In this document: positions 1 to 7,206 of the stretch, one piece after another
Numbering within the stretch: the stretch's first letter is position 1
Layout: each line of letters starts with the position of its first letter
NCBI GenBank assembly: GCA_964458655.1
Contig: CAYWJT010000012.1
Span: forward strand, 1 to 53,381
Direction: 5' to 3'
Origin: CAYWJT01 sp964458655
GTDB lineage: Bacteria > Acidobacteriota > Aminicenantia > Aminicenantales > Saccharicenantaceae
DNA: 53,381 bases
Made by a program: the position numbers and the translations under genes
The notes under the pieces: generated by a model
Databases searched by the model: none
The model's input: only the letters and a program-made list of their open reading frames with translations
Told to the model about the DNA's origin: nothing

Positions 1-42
1 TGACTCTTCGGCGGTCAACCATCCCGGACGACGGACGCGCAG

Positions 43-77
43 AAAATGAAAAAGGGGCGTCCCGCCGGGGACGCCCC
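43..77 (-). terminator. Intrinsic terminator of the minus-strand beta-barrel gene
   Basis: A 10-bp perfect stem (GGGGCGTCCC at 54-63 with GGGACGCCCC at 68-77, loop GCCG) is followed, read on the minus strand, by TTTTTCATTTT. It lies about 50 bases past the stop codon of the barrel gene that ends at 130. The plus-strand side has only a weak T run, so it mainly serves the minus strand. Confidence 0.75.
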
Positions 78-129
78 GTTCTTTCGACAACTCGCGCTAA
101 TGTCTTCCTTTAAAGTGATGCGTTCGCGC

Positions 130-765
130 TCAGAACCCGATGCCGACCATGATCGAGAAGCCCTTGTTCTTGACCGTGTCGGCCTCCATCTCCTGGTTGA
201 TGTCCGAAAGCCCGAAGTGATAGCGGGCTTCGAGGGACAGGAGCTTGATGACCGGGAGCCGGAATTCCAGGCCGCCGCCGACGACGCCGCCCCAGGACTC
301 CCTTTTGAACTGCTCGGTCACATCCTCGCTCTCCTCGCCGACCCCGGGCAGGACCGCTTCCGCTTTAGCCTTAAGCAGGTAACTGAAAGCCGGCCCGGCG
401 TAGACGATGGGCCTGACCGGGCCAACCGGCACGACGGTGAGCTTCAAGAGCAGGGGAACCTCGATATAATCGAGCATGTACTTGACGGTCAGCGTCCCTT
501 CCTCGATGGTCTCGCTGAACTTCATGCCGCGCCTCGAGTAGAGGACTTCCGGCTGGATGCCGACCGGGCCCAGGTTGAGGTTGAAGAAGACGCCGCCGGT
601 CAAGCCCTGGAGGTTCTTGAAATCAGGGACCTCTCCGGTCGTGACCACGGAAATGTTGGAGAAGTTGACGCCGCCTTTGAGCCCGAACGTGATGGCGGAC
701 AGGTCCCGGGGCATGATGACCGCCAGGGACAGGACCGCCAAAGCCATCGCGATGTACTTTCTCAC
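130..765 (-). CDS. Outer-membrane beta-barrel protein (porin-like, OMP_b-brl family)
   Basis: A 211-residue exported protein. It starts at GTG 765 behind AAGGAGG (spacing about 7), with a hydrophobic signal peptide over residues 1-24. The mature part opens with the FGLKGGVNFSN pattern and ends in VGIGF; alternating hydrophobic strands and a C-terminal Phe are typical of small 8-10-strand barrels recognised by the BAM machinery. Length fits the family. The function of such barrels is usually unknown; it could be structural or a small-molecule channel. It stands alone with its own terminator downstream. The family call is from motif recognition, not a search. Confidence 0.8.
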   Translation of the reverse strand: MRKYIAMALAVLSLAVIMPRDLSAITFGLKGGVNFSNISVVTTGEVPDFKNLQGLTGGVFFNLNLGPVGIQPEVLYSRRGMKFSETIEEGTLTVKYMLDYIEVPLLLKLTVVPVGPVRPIVYAGPAFSYLLKAKAEAVLPGVGEESEDVTEQFKRESWGGVVGGGLEFRLPVIKLLSLEARYHFGLSDINQEMEADTVKNKGFSIMVGIGF

Positions 766-984
766 TTATGCCTCCTTTGCGTGAATAGTACCTCGATGCG
801 GCCCCAGTATACGGCCCGGCCCCCGGCCGGCAATCACCCGCCGCGGTGATTCCCCGGGTGATATTGCCTGACCCGCGCCGCTATCCCGGCCCTGCAACCC
901 GGCCCCGGCCCGCCGCGTCTAAAGGACGAAAGAGAAAAAGGCCGGCACGCTTGACCGGCCCGCATTTCGACAAGGAGGTCGGCA

Positions 985-1395
985 ATGGACATCAGCTGGA
1001 GCAACCCGCTCATCGTCATCCTCTGGATCTTCGGCTGGGCCGCGTTCGTCCTGGCGATAATCTACATGACCCACAGGAAGCGGCAGAAAACCCTGGACCT
1101 GATCCACAAGGAGCGCCTGGCGGCCATCGAGAAAGGCATTCCCATTTCCGAATGGCCGGATTATGATATCAACGGCAAGGGATCCGGGAGGAGCAGCCTG
1201 TTCGCGCCGGAAGAGTCAAATCCCCGCGGCGCCCTGGGCGCCGGCGCCATCCTGATCATGATCGGCGTGGGCATAAGCGCGGCCTTTTACCTGTGGCGGG
1301 GGATGAGGATACTCTGGCCGGTGGGGTTGATCATAGTCTTCACCGGCATCGGCGTCGTGCTTTCCTATTTCCTTACCAGGGAGAAGAAAAGCTGA
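985..1395 (+). CDS. Small membrane protein, DUF6249-like
   Basis: A 136-residue protein starting at ATG 985 with an excellent AAGGAGGTC site. One hydrophobic helix lies at residues 8-27 and two more in the C-terminal half (about 88-130). Between them is a charged stretch (MTHRKRQKTLDLIHKERLAAIEKGIPI) that resembles the short cytosolic segment of DUF6249-type proteins often found beside ECF sigma factors; no catalytic motif is visible. It ends 14 bases before the ECF sigma gene, so it is probably the first gene of that operon and may act in the same membrane-stress circuit. The role is inferred from context only. Confidence 0.7.
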   Translation: MDISWSNPLIVILWIFGWAAFVLAIIYMTHRKRQKTLDLIHKERLAAIEKGIPISEWPDYDINGKGSGRSSLFAPEESNPRGALGAGAILIMIGVGISAAFYLWRGMRILWPVGLIIVFTGIGVVLSYFLTREKKS

Positions 1396-1409
1396 GGCCT
1401 TGAATCCGG

Positions 1410-1985
1410 ATGGAAGACGAAGAGCTCGTAGCCCGGTTCCTGGGAACAGGCGATCGGGCCGCTTTCTCGGTCCTTGTGGAACGCTACCGGGACCGTGTCT
1501 TCCGGCTGGCGGCCTCGGTGCTGGGTCCCTACGCCAGCGAGGACGCCGAAGAGGTCGCGCAGGAAGTGTTCATCAGGGTCTACGGCGAGCTCCGGCGCTT
1601 CAGGGGAAAGGCGCGGTTCAACACCTGGCTCTACAGGGTGGCCTACAACCTGGCCATAGACCGGAAACGGCGGGAGCGGCGGCAGGCTCTCCGGGCCGCG
1701 TTCGAGGGACAATGCTTCTCGGACGGGCCTCAACAGCCGATCGACGGATTGCTCTCGAAAGAAAAAAAGGCCCTAGTGGCTGCCGCGATAGAGGGCCTGC
1801 CCGAGCTCTACCGGACGATCGTCTACATGCACTACTGGCTGGAACAACCGGTCGAGGAAGTCGCCTGCGCCCTTCGCCTGCCGGAAGGGACCGTCAAGTC
1901 CTATCTTTTCCGGGCGCGCCGCCTGCTCAGGGACAAGCTGGAAACTGCCCTCGGGCCGGAGGCAACGGGCGGAGGGGCGCCATGA
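1410..1985 (+). CDS. RNA polymerase ECF sigma factor
   Basis: A 191-residue sigma-70 family protein of ECF size. Region 2 is at about residues 10-85, with the typical EDAEEVAQEVFIRVY helix and NTWLYRVAYNLAIDRKRR promoter-melting segment. Region 4 is at about 125-180 (LPELYRTIVYMHYWLEQPVEEVACAL...GTVKSYLFRARRLLRDKL helix-turn-helix). It would direct core polymerase to an alternative promoter set. It follows the DUF6249-like gene and precedes a small membrane protein that may serve as its anti-sigma partner. No recognisable zinc anti-sigma gene is adjacent, unlike the second sigma locus in this window. Confidence 0.93.
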   Translation: MEDEELVARFLGTGDRAAFSVLVERYRDRVFRLAASVLGPYASEDAEEVAQEVFIRVYGELRRFRGKARFNTWLYRVAYNLAIDRKRRERRQALRAAFEGQCFSDGPQQPIDGLLSKEKKALVAAAIEGLPELYRTIVYMHYWLEQPVEEVACALRLPEGTVKSYLFRARRLLRDKLETALGPEATGGGAP

Positions 1986-1998
1986 TCAGGAGGCCGGC

Positions 1999-2310
1999 AT
2001 GAACGACCCGATGGAAACGACCATAAGGGAAGCCCTGCGCGGTCGGCCCGCGCCGCGGGTCAGCGCTGACTTCGTTTCGGCGGTGATGGAACGCGTGGAA
2101 AGGAGAAAACCGCGGCCGAGGTCTGTTTGGGACGAGCTCGTCGTCATGGCGGCCTATTGGTCCGGGGTGCTGGTCGTGTCGACGCTTTTTCTCGCGGAAA
2201 CAGCGATGCCGGGGACATCGAGGGTTTGGCTCGCGATCCTGACTCCGGCCCTGTTCATGGCGCCTCTCGCGTCCGGGCCGTTAAAGCGTCTCGCTTCGCG
2301 TCCGGACTGA
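1999..2310 (+). CDS. Small membrane protein, possible atypical anti-sigma partner
   Basis: A 103-residue protein starting at ATG 1999 with AGGAGG five bases upstream, 13 bases after the ECF sigma gene. The N-terminal 45 residues are charged and soluble (METTIREALRGRPAPRVSADFVSAVMERVERRK); two hydrophobic helices follow (about 52-68 and 75-92). The layout of a short cytosolic domain before membrane helices, immediately after an ECF gene, is what many anti-sigma factors show. However, there is no H-x3-C-x2-C zinc motif, so this is a position-based guess. A plausible terminator lies about 100 bases downstream. Confidence 0.6.
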   Translation: MNDPMETTIREALRGRPAPRVSADFVSAVMERVERRKPRPRSVWDELVVMAAYWSGVLVVSTLFLAETAMPGTSRVWLAILTPALFMAPLASGPLKRLASRPD

Positions 2311-2413
2311 TATTCACCAGCCGGGCCTGGCCGCGCTTCGGGGCCAGGCAGTGCCCATAATATCATTGAGGCTTGAACCAGGCCGGCCCCGAAGAACAGC
2401 ATAGGTCTGATTC

Positions 2414-2437
2414 ACAGCGCGGATTCCGCTGTTTTTT
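2414..2437 (+). terminator. Probable terminator of the 985-2310 operon
   Basis: A short hairpin (CAGCG at 2414-2418 with CGCTG at 2427-2431) is followed directly by six T residues at 2432-2437 on the plus strand, between two convergent genes. The stem is only 5 bp, so strength is uncertain. Confidence 0.45.
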
Positions 2438-2452
2438 CCCAAACCCCGGCGG

Positions 2453-3598
2453 TCAGCGCCGGGCGGAGGCGAGCCTGTCCAGGAAAGGCTGGGTCAGGCT
2501 GCTGCCTGAGAAGAAAATGACGCCGTCGGCACCGGCTTCGCGGGCGGCGGCCATTTGCTCCAGCATGCCCTCCGGCGTGTTGCGATTGTGTGACGTTCCG
2601 ATGCCGATGCCGGCGCAGACGAGGCTCCGGCCTCGTCCGTAGGAGACGGCCCTTTTCAGGAGCCGCTCGAACATCCCGGTATCGTTGGTGTAGAGCATGG
2701 GGCAGGTCATGTCGACCAGGCCCTGGACGGCCCAGGCGGCCCAGTCCTGGCCGATGAGGACGGCGGCGTTCGCGGCGTCCGGGAAAACGGCGGCGCTGAT
2801 CCGCACCTTCCGGCCGGTCGCCTTCAACGCTTCCCGGAGCTCGAGGAGGAAGCGGGTGACCTGGTCCCTGTTCCACTCCAGCCAGGCGTTCCAGCTCGGG
2901 TTGCCGGAATCCTTGGCCATGAGGGCGGCGAAGTCAACACCCGTGTCCCGCTGGAACAGCTTCAGGGTCTCAGCGTCGTGGCTGAAATAGGGCTCGTCGG
3001 GCTCGCAGGGGAACCTGATGTAGTCCAAGTGGACCCAGTCCACGTCGTACTTGCGGACGAACTCCGTCATCAGGCCGATCTCGTAGGCCCGGACGGCCGG
3101 CAGGGCCGGGTTGACGCTGCGGACCATCTCCCGGCCGGGCCCGACAATCAGCCATTCCGGGTGCTCCCGCACCTGCCCCAGCAGGGACGTTTCCGGGAAG
3201 ACGCAGAACCAGGGATGCACGTCCATCTTCCGTCTCCGGGCCTCGGCCAGGAAGGCTTCGAAGAAATCCCATTCCCAGGCGCCGTCCCTGACCCCTATGT
3301 CGCTCGCGTAATAGAGGTGGCCGGATGTGTTCTTGACCAGGACAATGAGAGTGTTTATGCCGGCTTTTTCGTAAGCCTCGAGAGTCGCCCTGATCTTCTC
3401 CAGCGCGGCTCCTTTTTCCGCGCCGAAATAACCCGGGTGGAGCCAGACTCCGCGCACCGGCTTCGATGATCGGGCAACCGGGTCGGCGGCCGCTGCGGGG
3501 CCAGTCGGGGCCGAAGCATATGCCGACAGGAACAACAGAACGAGAAAGAACGGGAACGCTGCCGGGACGACCGGCCAGGACCGGAATGCTTTCGCCAT
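2453..3598 (-). CDS. Exported glycosyl hydrolase-like family 10 (GHL10) protein
   Basis: A 381-residue protein from ATG 3598 (GGAGG, spacing 8) with a signal peptide (hydrophobic core FPFFLVLLFLSAYASA, about residues 14-29). The body begins with VRGVWLHPGYFG and continues as a TIM-barrel-like fold with WVHLDYIRFP, the signature of the GHL10 family (formerly DUF187) of putative polysaccharide hydrolases. The Asp/Tyr/Arg stretch of that motif is intact. It is exported, so it likely acts on an extracellular or cell-wall glycan; substrate is unknown. It is transcribed divergently from the DUF2961 gene across a 299-base gap in which I see no clear promoter. Confidence 0.85.
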   Translation of the reverse strand: MAKAFRSWPVVPAAFPFFLVLLFLSAYASAPTGPAAAADPVARSSKPVRGVWLHPGYFGAEKGAALEKIRATLEAYEKAGINTLIVLVKNTSGHLYYASDIGVRDGAWEWDFFEAFLAEARRRKMDVHPWFCVFPETSLLGQVREHPEWLIVGPGREMVRSVNPALPAVRAYEIGLMTEFVRKYDVDWVHLDYIRFPCEPDEPYFSHDAETLKLFQRDTGVDFAALMAKDSGNPSWNAWLEWNRDQVTRFLLELREALKATGRKVRISAAVFPDAANAAVLIGQDWAAWAVQGLVDMTCPMLYTNDTGMFERLLKRAVSYGRGRSLVCAGIGIGTSHNRNTPEGMLEQMAAAREAGADGVIFFSGSSLTQPFLDRLASARR

Positions 3599-3897
3599 GA
3601 CTGCACCTCCTTATCGGGCCTTGCCTCGACCCGCGCAGATTATTAGTAACATAATTGAACCACCGCAAAAAGCACGGGCAAGTATCCCTCGCCGCGCTCT
3701 CTAAAGCAGCCGGCCGCCTTTTTGTTGTCACTTGCCGGGGCGATGATGAACTTCATCATTCCCTTCAACGGCTGTCCTCTCCGGAGACATCGTAAAGAGC
3801 GCCGGGAATACAGCCGCTCTTATCGTCCAGGAGCCGCGGCGGGGTGACATGCGCGCGTAAATGATGTAAATACACCTCAAAGGAGGCACGAAGCGTC

Positions 3898-5484
3898 ATG
3901 AACAAGCCCAAGACGACAGCACTCGCGGCGTCAACTTTCGCTTTGCTCCTGGCCGTTTCCCTCGCGGGCGCGGCCGCGGCCCAGGACCTGGGCGACCTCA
4001 CGGTCATCAAGAAGGGCCGGGCCCGGGCCGTGACATCGGCCGCCCCCGACCCGAACAGCAACGCCGACCGGATCCGGGTCGTCGCTCCCGGCGAGACGAA
4101 GGTCCTGGCCGACATCAAGGGGCCCGGCGTCATCAGGCACATATGGCTCACCTTCAACGAGGCCAGGCCTAACTGGCTGGAGCAGGCCGGCTCGGCCAGG
4201 CCGGACGAGATCGTCCTGCGCATGTACTGGGACGGCGCGGCCGAACCGGCGGTCGAAGCGCCGCTCGGCGACTTCTTCGGCGCGGGCTTCGGACTGCGCC
4301 GGGAGCTCAAGTCCCTGCCGGTCCAAGTGGAAAGCGGCGACGGCTACAACTGCTACTGGCCGATGCCGTTCCACAAGCGGGCCCTCATCACCATCACCAA
4401 CGAGAGCCCGGCCAAGAACGTCCGCAGCTTCTACTACCACATCGACTACACCGAAGAGCCTGACCTGGCGCCCAAGACGCCTTACTTCTGCGCCCAGTAC
4501 CGGAACGAGTTCCCGGAAAGGACCGGCCGCGATTACCTGGTGCTCGAGGCCGAAGGCGAGGGACACTACGTCGGCACGGTCATGTCGGTGCGCTCCCGGA
4601 GCCCGTTCTGGTTCGGCGAGGGCGACGCCAAGTTCTACGTCGACGGCGACCGGACGCCGACCATCCAGGGCACGGGCACCGAGGATTACTTCCTCATGGC
4701 CTGGGGCCTCAACGAGGCCTGCTTCCCCTATTTCGGCTGCGTCTACATGAGCACCGATTTCGAGGACCTGGGCACCGAATACTGCCTCTACCGCTGGCAC
4801 GTCGCCGACCCGGTGCGCTTCACGCGCTCGCTGCGCTTCGAGATCGAGCATAAGGGCTGGATAAGCGAAGACGAGACCGAAAGCGGCAAGGTCGAGGGCC
4901 ACGTGGAGAGGGAGGACGACATCGCCACCGTCGCCTTCTGGTACCAGGTCGGCCAGCCCAAGCGCTTCGCCAAGCTGCCGCCGCTCGAGGGGAGATTGCT
5001 TCCCAACCTCGACCTCGTCATCGACGGCGGCCGGCTCCTGCCGACGGCCAGGCATTCGCCCGGCGTGCTGGAGCTGCAGGCGGGCTATGACTGGACCGGT
5101 CCGGGCCAGCTGTTCTTCCGGCCCGCGTCGGACGAGCCGGTCCTCGAGCTCGAGTTCCAGGTCGAGAAGGAGGAATTCCGCGGGCTGATCCTGCGCTTCA
5201 CCTACGCCCAGGACTACGGCACCTACCGCATCTTCCTCGACGGCAGGAACGTCCGCCAACCCGCTGACTACATGGCCGGAGAGAAGGTCAGCGACTACGA
5301 TTTCTACTCGCCCGAGCTCAAGGTCAAGGACAACTACCTCGGGAGTTATCGGCTCGCGCCCGGCAAGCACGTGTTGAGGCTGGAGTGCGTCGGCAGGAAC
5401 GTCATGTCGAAGGGCAGCTACCTCGGGCTGGACTCCATACGGCTGCGGGAGCGCTGGCTCAAGAGGAGAAAGCTCCTGTCCTGA
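3898..5484 (+). CDS. Secreted DUF2961 family protein
   Basis: A 528-residue protein starting at ATG 3898 (AAAGGAGGC). A signal peptide covers about residues 1-28 (hydrophobic core, AAAAQD cleavage). The DUF2961 hallmark GTGTEDYF is at residues 258-265, with upstream ADIKGPGVIRHIWLTF and downstream SxxYRWHVADPVRF as expected. The C-terminal 150 residues look like a jelly-roll accessory domain (DYGTYRIFLDGRNV...YLGLDSIRL). DUF2961 proteins occur in bacterial polysaccharide loci, and some members are reported to act as glycan-cleaving enzymes. The role here is inferred to be glycan processing outside the cytoplasm, together with the divergent GHL10 protein. Confidence 0.88.
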   Translation: MNKPKTTALAASTFALLLAVSLAGAAAAQDLGDLTVIKKGRARAVTSAAPDPNSNADRIRVVAPGETKVLADIKGPGVIRHIWLTFNEARPNWLEQAGSARPDEIVLRMYWDGAAEPAVEAPLGDFFGAGFGLRRELKSLPVQVESGDGYNCYWPMPFHKRALITITNESPAKNVRSFYYHIDYTEEPDLAPKTPYFCAQYRNEFPERTGRDYLVLEAEGEGHYVGTVMSVRSRSPFWFGEGDAKFYVDGDRTPTIQGTGTEDYFLMAWGLNEACFPYFGCVYMSTDFEDLGTEYCLYRWHVADPVRFTRSLRFEIEHKGWISEDETESGKVEGHVEREDDIATVAFWYQVGQPKRFAKLPPLEGRLLPNLDLVIDGGRLLPTARHSPGVLELQAGYDWTGPGQLFFRPASDEPVLELEFQVEKEEFRGLILRFTYAQDYGTYRIFLDGRNVRQPADYMAGEKVSDYDFYSPELKVKDNYLGSYRLAPGKHVLRLECVGRNVMSKGSYLGLDSIRLRERWLKRRKLLS

Positions 5485-5515
5485 GCGCGCGGCAGCACCT
5501 TCCCGGCGAGGATTC

Positions 5516-5619
5516 GGCCCCGGCCCGGCTCGACAGGGCGCGGGACGGATTAAGGCGGGCCGACGGGCTTTGCAGAGAAGGCCGGCCTTGGGCGGCCGAG
5601 TGGGAGAGCGCCCGCCGCG
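5516..5619 (+). pseudogene. Duplicated fragment of the downstream RND adaptor gene
   Basis: These 104 bases align without gaps to 6389-6492 inside the HlyD/RND adaptor gene; I count 86 identities by hand (about 83%). The conceptual translation (ARLDRARDGLRRADGLCREG then AAEWESARR) matches the adaptor coiled-coil segment ARLDKARAAFEQADGLYREG then AAEWESARR. It begins 31 bases after the DUF2961 stop, has no start of its own, and is followed by an AT-rich block (about 5640-5690) unlike the surroundings. It is most likely a remnant of a partial duplication or an older adaptor copy, not a gene. Confidence 0.75.
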
Positions 5620-5763
5620 CCGGCGGGGAGAAGAGCCGCGATAAAGTTCATTATTACGATAAATTATATCGGGAATTTCGTTAATAGGCCCGGAGAAGCC
5701 GATGTGCTAAGCAGACTCGTCTCCCCGCCTGCCGTTTGATTTTCGCCCGGATAGACCGGAGAT

Positions 5764-5844
5764 GCCGCCCGGCAGCGCCGGAAAAATAGGTGAATGAGTA
5801 AACTGTCACCTCTTTTTTTCACCTCTTTTTTATTGCCGGGCGGC
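5764..5844. repeat. Solo RAYT-associated repeat within an 81-bp hairpin element
   Basis: An 11-bp inverted repeat (GCCGCCCGGCA at 5764-5774, TGCCGGGCGGC at 5834-5844) brackets a copy of the terminal repeat of the RAYT element at 32201-33065: TAGGTGAATGAGTAAACTG from 5787, then TCACC instead of TCCCC. The changed base makes a perfect AGGTGA/TCACCT stem followed by a T run (5813-5819), so the copy looks like an intrinsic terminator on the plus strand. TCACCTCTTTTTT occurs twice in tandem at 5806-5831. The element lies directly upstream of the efflux operon promoter. Confidence 0.75.
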
Positions 5845-5861
5845 CCGGACGCGCCTATAAT
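5833..5861 (+). promoter_or_regulatory. Sigma70-type promoter of the efflux operon
   Basis: A consensus -10 TATAAT at 5856-5861 is preceded by TTGCCG at 5833-5838 with a 17-bp spacer. It ends 45 bases before the GTG of the adaptor gene. The -35 box falls inside the right arm of the repeat element at 5764-5844, so the repeat contributes part of the promoter. Confidence 0.6.
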
Positions 5862-5906
5862 TTAAAAAAGGCATGAAACATTCGCTGTCGGGAGGCGTTC
5901 TCTTTA

Positions 5907-7178
5907 GTGAGGGTTTCCATGGCTAAAACGAAGAAAATCCTGCTCTGGGCGCTGGGGCTGGCGGTTCTCGGCGCCGCTTTCTACTTTCTCTTTCTAAGCA
6001 AAAGCGGAAGCGCGGGCAAGGCCGAAAGCGGCGCGGCCGATTCCCGGTCGGCGGGATCGGCCTCCGGCCCGTCCGCACCCCAGGAAGTCCAGCCTCTGGC
6101 CGTCAGGGCCGTGCCGGCCGCGCGCGGGGAGGTCGTCATCAGCCTGCGCTCGCCGGGCGAGGCCTACACCGAAAGGAAAGTGACCGTCAAGGCCGAAGTG
6201 GCGGGCACCATGCAGAGCCTCAACGTAGTCGAGGGCGGGCACGTCGGACGCGGCGACCTGCTCGCGGCCCTCGACGACCGCGAGCTGCGCCTGCGGCTGC
6301 ACAAGCTGGAGGCCCTCCGCCTCAAGGCCATGTCCGAGGTTCTCCTCGAGAAGATGTTCGCCGCGCCCGACAAGGGGCCTGACCCGGCGGCCCTGGCCCG
6401 GCTCGACAAGGCCCGGGCCGCCTTCGAGCAGGCCGACGGCCTATACAGGGAGGGCCGGCTCGGGGCGGCCGAGTGGGAGAGCGCCCGCCGCGAATACGAG
6501 CTCACGCTCATCGAGACCGGCGGCAAGAAAGAAGAGATCATGGCCTCGACCAAGAACCTGACCCAGACCGAGGCCGACGTCCGCATCGCCGAACTCGACC
6601 TGGAACGCGCGAGCATCCGGGCCCCCTTCCCCGGCGTCGTCACCGAGATAAAGGTCTCGCCCGGCGAGCGGGTGACCGTCGGCCAGGAGCTCTTCACGCT
6701 CGTCGACCTCGGAAGCCTCAAGGTCAAAGCCAAGGTGCTCGAGAGCGAGGTCGGCAAGATCAAGCCCGGCCGCGAAGTCTCCGTCACTTTCGCGGCCTAC
6801 CCGGGGCGCTCCTTCAGAGGCGTCGTCGAGGCCGTCAGCCCGCTCATCAATGCCGAGGACAAGACCTGCGCCGTCCACATCGCGGTCGCGAACCCGGGCG
6901 AGGAGATCAAGCCCGGCATGCACGCCGAGGTCGAGATCGCGGCCGAGGTCCATAAGGACCGGCTCATTGTGCCGCAGGAGGCCATCCTGGTCCGGGGCGG
7001 CCGCAAGCTCGTCTTCATCGTCGAAGGCGACCTGGCCAAGTGGCGCTACGTGGAGACGGGCGTCGAGAACGAGAAGATCGTCGAGATCCTGGACGGTGTC
7101 AAGGAAGGCGAGCAGGTCATCGTCGAGGGCCATTTCACCCTGGCCCATGACGCCCGCGTCAGCGTCCTCAAGCAGTGA
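5907..7178 (+). CDS. RND efflux periplasmic adaptor (membrane fusion protein)
   Basis: A 423-residue HlyD/AcrA-type adaptor that bridges an inner-membrane RND pump to a TolC channel. Residues about 9-31 form an N-terminal membrane anchor. A biotinyl-lipoyl-like half (TVKAEVAGTMQSLNVVEGGHV) is followed by an alpha-hairpin coiled coil (about 130-225), the returning lipoyl half (IRAPFPGVVTEIKVSPGERV), a beta-barrel and a membrane-proximal domain. GTG 5907 has GGAGG 11 bases upstream; ATG 5919 is an alternative. It is the first gene of a four-gene operon with TolC and two RND permeases. A 104-base piece of its coding sequence is duplicated at 5516-5619. Confidence 0.93.
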   Translation: MRVSMAKTKKILLWALGLAVLGAAFYFLFLSKSGSAGKAESGAADSRSAGSASGPSAPQEVQPLAVRAVPAARGEVVISLRSPGEAYTERKVTVKAEVAGTMQSLNVVEGGHVGRGDLLAALDDRELRLRLHKLEALRLKAMSEVLLEKMFAAPDKGPDPAALARLDKARAAFEQADGLYREGRLGAAEWESARREYELTLIETGGKKEEIMASTKNLTQTEADVRIAELDLERASIRAPFPGVVTEIKVSPGERVTVGQELFTLVDLGSLKVKAKVLESEVGKIKPGREVSVTFAAYPGRSFRGVVEAVSPLINAEDKTCAVHIAVANPGEEIKPGMHAEVEIAAEVHKDRLIVPQEAILVRGGRKLVFIVEGDLAKWRYVETGVENEKIVEILDGVKEGEQVIVEGHFTLAHDARVSVLKQ

Positions 7179-7206
7179 CGCGGCTCCTGCGAACGGAGAG
7201 GATGAC

